From the NCBI GenBank assembly GCA_022486625.1, contig JAKVKH010000015.1:1-64000 (forward strand): a DNA stretch of 64,000 nt, given 5' to 3'. This document shows, in pieces, positions 57,565-64,000 of this stretch (positions within the stretch are counted from its first letter, which is position 1; the number at the start of each line of letters is the position of its first letter). The notes below the pieces were generated by a model. The model made no database searches and was not told where the DNA came from. It worked only from the letters and a program-made list of their open reading frames with translations. The DNA comes from Butyrivibrio sp. Lineage in GTDB: Bacteria; Bacillota; Clostridia; Lachnospirales; Lachnospiraceae. A program made the translations under genes and the position numbers.

Positions 57565-59112
57565 ATGATGAGAGAAATCAGTATGGAACGGGTGGAAAGA
57601 ACCAGAAAGCAGATGTTGGAAACGGTGGAAAGTCCGATTCTGACACATGAACAGAAAGTAGCAACAATGGCTAATCTGGCAGACTCTCTTCTGGAAGTAC
57701 TGAATCTTCCTGATGGACTGGATGAGCTGCTGAATCAGCCGATTGACAGGCAGTGCATCTGTGATCTTTCAGAAGGTCATGCACCGCTTAGACCAAGATA
57801 TATTGTGCCGGATTATGAGAAATTTCTGAAGGAAGGAAGCAGGTTCCTTCAGCTTGATCCGCCCAAGGATCTGTATGAAGCAGTTAACAGCCTTCTTATT
57901 TTCTATAAACACGTTCCAAGCGTTACCAATTATCCGGTTTATGTAGGTGCGCTTGATCAGCTGCTCGACCCTTATGTGCAGGATATGGATGAAAAAGAAG
58001 CAGAGAAGATTATCCGTCTTTTCCTGATCCATATGGACAGAACCATCCTTGATTCTTTCAGCCATGCCAATATCGGACCAAAAGCAACCAAAGCAGGCAG
58101 TATTATTCTGCGTGTCATCGGTCAGATGCAGGATGCGGTTCCGAATCTTTCCATGAAGTATGATGCGGATCTGACATCAGATGAATTCCTGCGCGAATGT
58201 GTGGTGACAGCATTGCACAGTGCAAAGCCAAGTTTTGCCAATCATAAGATGTTTGTCAGTGAACTCAATGAGGATTATGTAATTGCCAGCTGCTATAACG
58301 GACTCAAATATGGTGGCGGATCTTATACCTTATCCAGACTGATTCTGGGAAATATTGCAAAGAGAGCGTCCGGAATTGATGATTTCCTGAACAGAGAACT
58401 GCCGTATGTCTGTCAGGTAATGGCAGATTACATGGATGAACGAATTCGTTTTGAAGTAGAAGAAAGCGGGTTCTTTGAAAACAGTTTTCTTGCAAGGGAA
58501 GGCTTCATACACAGAGATAAGTTTACAGCGATGTTCGGTCTTGTAGGTATGGCGGAGGCTGTGGATATTCTGATGGAGAAGGAAGGGAAGAAACTTCGCT
58601 ACGGTCATGATCATGAAGCTGATGATCTGGGAGTACGTATTATGGACTGCATCGCACAGTTCAATCAGAACCATGAGAATAAATACTGTGAAGCAACAGG
58701 GGGACATTTCCTGCTGCATGCACAGGTAGGCATTGCTTCTGATGAGGGAGTTACTCCGGGAACACGTATCCCGATTGGCGAAGAACCGGAAGAACTCATT
58801 GATCATCTGCGTCATTGTGAGAGATTTCACAAGTATTTTCCGTCAGGAACAGGTGATATATTCCCAATTGATGCTACAGTACACAGAAATCCGGAATATG
58901 TTATGGACATTATCAAGGGATCAATGAAAGAGGGAATCCGCTATCTTTCTTTCTACAGTTCAGACAGTGATGTCATCCGGATTACCGGTTATCTTGTAAA
59001 AAAATCGGAAATTGAGAAACTGGAGCGTGGCGAAAATGTAAAACACGATACCACAGCGCTTGGTATGGGTGCAAAGCATAACGGTCATATTCTGGAAAGG
59101 AAAGTACGCTGA
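57565..59112 (+). CDS. yjjI: YjjI family glycyl-radical enzyme
   Basis: C-terminal glycyl-radical-type 'VIRITGYLV'; 'ASCYNGLKYGGGSYTL' candidate Cys loop; next gene is a matching radical-SAM activase. Confidence 0.85.
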   Translation: MMREISMERVERTRKQMLETVESPILTHEQKVATMANLADSLLEVLNLPDGLDELLNQPIDRQCICDLSEGHAPLRPRYIVPDYEKFLKEGSRFLQLDPPKDLYEAVNSLLIFYKHVPSVTNYPVYVGALDQLLDPYVQDMDEKEAEKIIRLFLIHMDRTILDSFSHANIGPKATKAGSIILRVIGQMQDAVPNLSMKYDADLTSDEFLRECVVTALHSAKPSFANHKMFVSELNEDYVIASCYNGLKYGGGSYTLSRLILGNIAKRASGIDDFLNRELPYVCQVMADYMDERIRFEVEESGFFENSFLAREGFIHRDKFTAMFGLVGMAEAVDILMEKEGKKLRYGHDHEADDLGVRIMDCIAQFNQNHENKYCEATGGHFLLHAQVGIASDEGVTPGTRIPIGEEPEELIDHLRHCERFHKYFPSGTGDIFPIDATVHRNPEYVMDIIKGSMKEGIRYLSFYSSDSDVIRITGYLVKKSEIEKLERGENVKHDTTALGMGAKHNGHILERKVR

Positions 59113-59113
59113 T

Positions 59114-59974
59114 TTGTCTGATGCTGATAATGCAATACGGGTTCCGGTCAACAGAATACTTCCGTTCAGTTCAGTTGACGGACCGGGAAACCGCTCTGTA
59201 GTATTTCTGCAGAGCTGTGGGTTTGACTGTAAATATTGCCATAATCCTGAAACCAGAAGAATGTGTACGGATTGTGGTGCATGTGTTTCGAAATGTCCGA
59301 CGCATGCTCTGTCAATGCAGAATGGAAAGGTGATATATGATCCTTCACTTTGTTGCAGATGTGATACCTGTATCAGAACTTGTATGCATGATGCCAGTCC
59401 GAGGATCAGGTGGATGACTTCTGATGAGGTGTACAGAGAAATTTTAGCGCAGATGCCGTTTATCAGGGGGATGACGGTATCAGGGGGAGAATGTACTACC
59501 TATCCCGAATTTCTGACGCAGCTGCTTGGAAAATGCAAGGCAGCCGGACTGACAACACTTCTGGACAGTAATGGTTCATTGCCTTTTCTGGAATATCCGG
59601 AGCTGCTGGAAGTAACGGACGGAGTTATGCTGGATATCAAGGCATGGAACCGCGAAGACCATATCCGTGTGACAGGCACTGATAATGGTGCAGTACTGAA
59701 AAACATGATATACTTAGCTGAGAAAAAAAAGCTCTACGAAGTGCGTACTGTGGTTGCACCGGATTTATTTGACTGTGAACAGACGATTCGTGAAACTGCA
59801 CATGCACTCAGACCATATCTGACATTTTCATCCATCAGATATAAAATCATCAGCTACAGACCGATGGGGGTACGGAAGGCATATTCGCATCTTACGGTTC
59901 CATCGGCAGCATTTATGCAGCATCTTGCAGAAACAGCACGAAGTGAAGGTATGAAGGATATTATAATAATCTAA
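59114..59974 (+). CDS. yjjW: YjjW family glycyl-radical enzyme activase (radical SAM)
   Basis: 'CGFDCKYCHNP' CX3CX2C, ferredoxin-like 'CTDCGACVSKCP...CCRCDTCIRTC', 'MTVSGGECTTYPEF'; TTG at 59114 is the likely start. Confidence 0.88.
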   Translation: MSDADNAIRVPVNRILPFSSVDGPGNRSVVFLQSCGFDCKYCHNPETRRMCTDCGACVSKCPTHALSMQNGKVIYDPSLCCRCDTCIRTCMHDASPRIRWMTSDEVYREILAQMPFIRGMTVSGGECTTYPEFLTQLLGKCKAAGLTTLLDSNGSLPFLEYPELLEVTDGVMLDIKAWNREDHIRVTGTDNGAVLKNMIYLAEKKKLYEVRTVVAPDLFDCEQTIRETAHALRPYLTFSSIRYKIISYRPMGVRKAYSHLTVPSAAFMQHLAETARSEGMKDIIII

Positions 59975-59992
59975 CCATTGGGAGGCACAGAC

Positions 59993-61537
59993 GTGGCGAA
60001 AAAAAGCAACCAGGATGCAAGTCAGATTGTCATCCAAATGAAAGATATCGTCAAAAAATTTGGCGATTTCACAGCAAATGATCACATTAATCTTACAGTT
60101 CATAAGGGTGAGGTTCATGCCATTCTCGGGGAGAACGGCGCCGGTAAAAGTACACTGATGAATGTACTTTACGGGATGTATCATCAGACATCAGGTTCAA
60201 TTGAAATTGATGGCAGAGAAGTGGATATTGACAGTCCGCAGAAGGCCATTTCGCTTGGTATCGGTATGGTGCATCAGCATTTCATGCTGGTACAGCCGTT
60301 TACGGTTACTGAGAATATAATTCTTGGGATGGAGCCGATGAAAGGAATGGTGGTAGACATTCCGACAGCCAGAAAGCAGATTATGGAGCTCTCTGACAAA
60401 TATAATCTGAAGGTTGATCCTGATGCAAAGGTTGAAGATATCAGTGTTGGTATGCAGCAGCGTGTCGAAATTCTGAAAGTGCTGTACAGAGGTGCCAATA
60501 TTCTGATTCTTGATGAGCCTACAGCATCTTTGACACCACAGGAAATTACGGAACTGATGGAGATTATCCAGAATATGACAGCTGATGGTAAATCTGTCAT
60601 TCTGATTACCCATAAGCTGAAGGAAATCAAAATGGCGGCTGATAACTGTACCATTATCAGACGTGGTAAGTATATTGATACGGTAAATGTTGAGGAGACC
60701 AGTGAAGATGAGCTTGCGTCCATGATGGTTGGCCGTAAGGTAAACTTTAATGTTGAGAAAAAGGAGCAGCAGCCTGGTGATGTTGTTCTGGAAGTAAAGG
60801 ATCTTCGTGCAAAGGATTACCGTGGTGTTGAGATCCTTAAAGGGTTGAATCTAAAGGTCAGAAAAGGTGAGATTGTCGGTCTTGCCGGTGTTGACGGTAA
60901 TGGGCAGTCAGAACTTGTGGAAATTCTGACTGGACTGGCGAAAGCAGAGTCCGGTGAAGTACTGATGGGTGGCGAGAACGTGGTAAATAAGTCGCCAAAG
61001 TATATTTTTGAAAAGGGCATCACAAGTATTCCGGAAGACAGGCAGAAACATGGTCTTGTACTGGATTTTACAGTTGCTGAAAATCTCGTACTTCAGAATT
61101 TTGAAAAAGAGCCGTTTGCCAAAAAAGGAATTCTACAGAAAGATCAGATTTCTGCACATGCAACAGAACTGATTAAGGAATTTGATATCAGACCTGTCGG
61201 ATGTGAAACAAGACTTGCCGGTCAGCTTTCCGGCGGTAATCAGCAAAAGGTTATTATCGCACGTGAAGTTACCAATGATTCAGAGCTGTTGATTGCGTTT
61301 AATCCGACCAGAGGACTTGATGTCGGTGCAATTGAATTTGTTCATAAGTATCTGGTACAGCAAAGGGATAAAAACAGAGCCATTCTTCTGGTTTCATTTG
61401 AACTTGATGAAATCATGGGCCTCTCGGATATCATCGACGTTATCTTTGACGGTCAGGTCGTAGGCAGCATGGAAGGTAAGAATGCAGATGAAAATACACT
61501 TGGCTTTATGATGGCGGGAGGACATAAAGATGAATAA
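59993..61537 (+). CDS. Nucleoside ABC transporter, tandem ATP-binding protein
   Basis: Walker A 'GENGAGKSTLMNVLYG', second ABC half with degenerate Walker A 'GVDGNGQSELVE', 'LSGGNQQKVIIAREV'; GTG at 59993 with GGGAGG. Confidence 0.93.
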   Translation: MAKKSNQDASQIVIQMKDIVKKFGDFTANDHINLTVHKGEVHAILGENGAGKSTLMNVLYGMYHQTSGSIEIDGREVDIDSPQKAISLGIGMVHQHFMLVQPFTVTENIILGMEPMKGMVVDIPTARKQIMELSDKYNLKVDPDAKVEDISVGMQQRVEILKVLYRGANILILDEPTASLTPQEITELMEIIQNMTADGKSVILITHKLKEIKMAADNCTIIRRGKYIDTVNVEETSEDELASMMVGRKVNFNVEKKEQQPGDVVLEVKDLRAKDYRGVEILKGLNLKVRKGEIVGLAGVDGNGQSELVEILTGLAKAESGEVLMGGENVVNKSPKYIFEKGITSIPEDRQKHGLVLDFTVAENLVLQNFEKEPFAKKGILQKDQISAHATELIKEFDIRPVGCETRLAGQLSGGNQQKVIIAREVTNDSELLIAFNPTRGLDVGAIEFVHKYLVQQRDKNRAILLVSFELDEIMGLSDIIDVIFDGQVVGSMEGKNADENTLGFMMAGGHKDE

Positions 61538-62597
61538 AAAATCCAGAAGTATACTTGAAAGTAATGCCCTTTATACGCTGATTGCAATTGTAATCGGGTT
61601 CCTTGTCGGAGCAATTCTTCTTCTGATGATTGGAGATAACCCTGGGGTTGTTTATTCTACACTGCTTGATGGCGTTTTTGGCAAGCCGAAGTTTATTGTT
61701 TACAGTATTATTTATGCATGTCCACTGATTCTGACAGGACTCAGTGTTGCGTTTTCTTTTAAAACCGGTGTATTCAATATCGGTGCAGAAGGTCAGTTTG
61801 TAGTAGGATCCCTCGCAGCCTGTGTAGTCGGTATTTTTGTTGATGTGCCGGCACCTATCCATATTCTGCTGTGTCTGCTGGCAGCAACAGGTGCAGGCGT
61901 GATCTGGGGCGGAATTGTCGGCTTTCTGAAAATTAAAAAGGGTATTAATGAAGTCCTTTCCTATATCATGTTTAACTGGATTGCTTTTTATCTGTCCAAT
62001 TATGTGGTTAATCTGGAAGCGGTTCACCGTACCGGAGGCGGAGAGGCAACAAAGGATATTCTGGACAGTGCGCATATGTCTGTTCCGCTGTGGATTACAG
62101 CATTGACGAAATGTACAGATTCCAACTGGGGTATTCTTATTGCAATAGGTGCTGCAGTTCTTGTATGGTTCATTATGGAAAAGACAACACTTGGCTTTCA
62201 GCTGCGTGCAGTCGGCTACAGCAAGACCGCAGCAGAATATGCGGGTATCAGCTCCAATCGGATTTTCATGATCTCCATGATGATCTCCGGTGCGCTTGCA
62301 GGACTTGGCGGGGCAACGCAGGTAATGGGTATGGGTGGCAGAATTTCTCAGTTTGCCGCGCAGGAACAGTATGGATTTCAGGGAATTACCGTAGCCCTGA
62401 TTGGTGCTTCCAATCCTGTTGGCTGTATTTTTGCGGGACTGTTCTATGGTGCTATGAAGTATGGCGGAAATAAACTTACAATTATAAATGTACCATCTGA
62501 AGTAATCAACATTATCATGGGTACAATTATTGTATTCATTGCAATCTCCCATGTGTTCAAAGCATTACTTACAAGGGGAAAGGGAGGTAATAACTGA
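61530..62597 (+). CDS. Nucleoside ABC transporter permease
   Basis: BPD_transp_2-type: 'FNIGAEGQFVVGSLAA', 'LRAVGYSKTAAEYAGISSNR'; overlaps the ATPase. Confidence 0.92.
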   Translation: MNKKSRSILESNALYTLIAIVIGFLVGAILLLMIGDNPGVVYSTLLDGVFGKPKFIVYSIIYACPLILTGLSVAFSFKTGVFNIGAEGQFVVGSLAACVVGIFVDVPAPIHILLCLLAATGAGVIWGGIVGFLKIKKGINEVLSYIMFNWIAFYLSNYVVNLEAVHRTGGGEATKDILDSAHMSVPLWITALTKCTDSNWGILIAIGAAVLVWFIMEKTTLGFQLRAVGYSKTAAEYAGISSNRIFMISMMISGALAGLGGATQVMGMGGRISQFAAQEQYGFQGITVALIGASNPVGCIFAGLFYGAMKYGGNKLTIINVPSEVINIIMGTIIVFIAISHVFKALLTRGKGGNN

Positions 62598-63529
62598 TGA
62601 GTATCACAACATATCTCGGCCTTATGATTAATGCAATGCTGGTGTGTACACCGCCTCTTTTACTGGCAGCACTCGGGTCCTGCTTTTCTGAGCGCAGTGG
62701 TGTCATCAATATCGGTATTGAAGGAATGATGACCATCGGTGCATTCGTTGGCGCTGTTGTTGCATATTACACCGGAAACGGCTGGCTCGGTTTCTTGTGC
62801 GGCGGTCTTTCAGGCGCAGCATTCGGCGTACTGCATGCCGTACTGTGTATTACCTATAATGCGGATCAGACCATCGCCGGTACAGCCATTAACTTTATCG
62901 GACCTGGTCTTGCAGTGTTCCTCTGCAAGGCAATGTTTGACAATTCCTCAGATTCTCCGTCGCTGGATCCGGCCAGCAAACTTCCCAAGATGTTTGAGGG
63001 AGCCTTCCCGGCAGGTTCTTTTGGATATAATGTAATTTCCACATATTCTGCAGCGTATCTCAGCTTTGTACTGGTTATTCTTATATGGTTTATTTTCTTC
63101 AAAACCAGATTCGGAATGAAGCTGCGTGCAGCCGGTGAGCATCCGGAGGCATGTGAAACGCTGGGTATCAATGTGCGTAGAGTACGTTATATCTGTGTGA
63201 TTACTTCCGGTTTTCTTGCCGGGCTTGGCGGAGCATTTGTTACGCTTTCCACTGTAAGCCAGTTCCGACCGAGTGTTATTGTGGGACAGGGATTTATTGC
63301 GATCGCCGCTGTTATCTTTGGCAAGTTCAATCCGCAGGGGGCACTGGTTGGATGTCTGATTTTCGGATTCTGTAACGGACTTAAGTCATTGATTGGACAG
63401 AACAATGTTGTTTCTCCGAATATCATATCCATGATTCCTTACATTGTGACAATCCTTGCACTTGTTCTTTTTGTCGGCAAGTCGAGAGTTCCTGCTGCAA
63501 ATGGTAAGCCATTTATCAAGTCTAAATAA
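62597..63529 (+). CDS. Nucleoside ABC transporter permease
   Basis: 'GVINIGIEGMMTIGAFVGAVV', 'LRAAGEHPEACETLGINVRR'; ATGA overlap. Confidence 0.92.
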   Translation: MSITTYLGLMINAMLVCTPPLLLAALGSCFSERSGVINIGIEGMMTIGAFVGAVVAYYTGNGWLGFLCGGLSGAAFGVLHAVLCITYNADQTIAGTAINFIGPGLAVFLCKAMFDNSSDSPSLDPASKLPKMFEGAFPAGSFGYNVISTYSAAYLSFVLVILIWFIFFKTRFGMKLRAAGEHPEACETLGINVRRVRYICVITSGFLAGLGGAFVTLSTVSQFRPSVIVGQGFIAIAAVIFGKFNPQGALVGCLIFGFCNGLKSLIGQNNVVSPNIISMIPYIVTILALVLFVGKSRVPAANGKPFIKSK

Positions 63530-63578
63530 TCCGGGTCAGCACGGATTTGTGAAGGACCGGATCGTCAATACAAAATAC

Positions 63579-63608
63579 TTGACTGTCCGGCCTTTTCTAT
63601 GGTATATT
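63579..63608 (+). promoter_or_regulatory. rplS promoter
   Basis: TTGACT (63579-63584), 18-nt spacer, TATATT (63603-63608). Confidence 0.6.
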
Positions 63609-63686
63609 ATAATGCGTTGTGATTATAGACGGTCCTCTGTTACTGATTACAGGTATTAAGAACGTCCATCGAATAGGAGAAAAGAT

Positions 63687-64000
63687 ATGGGAACAATTAT
63701 TGAAGACATCGAAAAAGAGCAGTTAAACGCAAACGCACCTGAGTTCAACACTGGCGATACAGTTAAGGTATACGCTAAGATCAAAGAAGGAAACCGTGAA
63801 AGAGTACAGGTTTTCGAAGGAACAGTAAAGAAGATTCAGGGTGGTGCTAGCCGTGTAACCTTCACAGTAAGAAAAGAAGCTTACGGTGTCGGTGTTGAAA
63901 AGACATGGCCTCTTCATTCCCCTCTTGTTGAGAAGGTTGAAGTAGTAAGACATGGTCGTGTAAGAAGAGCTAAGCTGAATTACCTTAAGGGTCTGACAGG
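63687..64000 (+). CDS. rplS: Ribosomal protein bL19 (truncated by window end; absent from the ORF track)
   Basis: ATG at 63687 after [59 protein letters not shown]...[17 protein letters not shown]. Confidence 0.96.
   Translation, partial: MGTIIEDIEKEQLNANAPEFNTGDTVKVYAKIKEGNRERVQVFEGTVKKIQGGASRVTFTVRKEAYGVGVEKTWPLHSPLVEKVEVVRHGRVRRAKLNYLKGLT

Noticed and set aside
61506-62552. 348-aa minus-strand ORF opposite the nucleoside permease
   Set aside because: Cys/His/Asn-rich translation typical of antisense of a membrane protein gene; the plus-strand permease is clearly real.
1-64000. Mobile elements, CRISPR arrays, rRNA
   Set aside because: No transposase, recombinase, phage structural gene, regularly spaced repeat array or rRNA-like sequence was recognised on either strand.

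Overview
Low/mid-GC Gram-positive (Firmicutes/Clostridia-type) chromosomal window. A conserved housekeeping backbone (pta-ackA-rpmF-plsX-acpP-rnc-smc-ftsY, then ylxM-ffh-rpsP-khpA-trmD-rimM, and rplS cut by the right edge) is interrupted by several accessory blocks. (1) A DarT-like ADP-ribosyltransferase lies at the left edge. (2) An exosortase-G (XrtG) locus at ~6.6-14.5 kb has a Firmicu-CTERM-type surface protein, XrtG, a family-2 glycosyltransferase, a 6-PTPS-like protein and a large PTPS-related membrane protein, with c-di-GMP-type genes around it. (3) A five-gene cassette at ~17-23.7 kb (aldolase/HAD fusion, TPP enzyme, LicD, 2-hydroxyacid dehydrogenase, IspD/TarI-like cytidylyltransferase) looks like a CDP-activated small-molecule tailoring pathway for a surface glycan. 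(4) An 11.4-kb tightly packed operon at ~43.8-55.1 kb combines a processive GT2, a cytoplasmic-looking beta-helix/LRR scaffold, a DHHW/AlgX-like protein that appears to have lost its catalytic residues, a VTC polyphosphate polymerase domain, DUF4956, CotH kinase, a toroid glycosidase-like protein and a metallophosphoesterase. This is the best candidate for an undescribed system. (5) A nucleoside salvage block at ~55.5-63.5 kb has uridine phosphorylase, a BMP-type ABC importer and the YjjI/YjjW glycyl-radical pair. One tRNA-Ala(CGC) was found. No CRISPR array, rRNA or transposon was seen. All family assignments come from reading the sequence without database searches.
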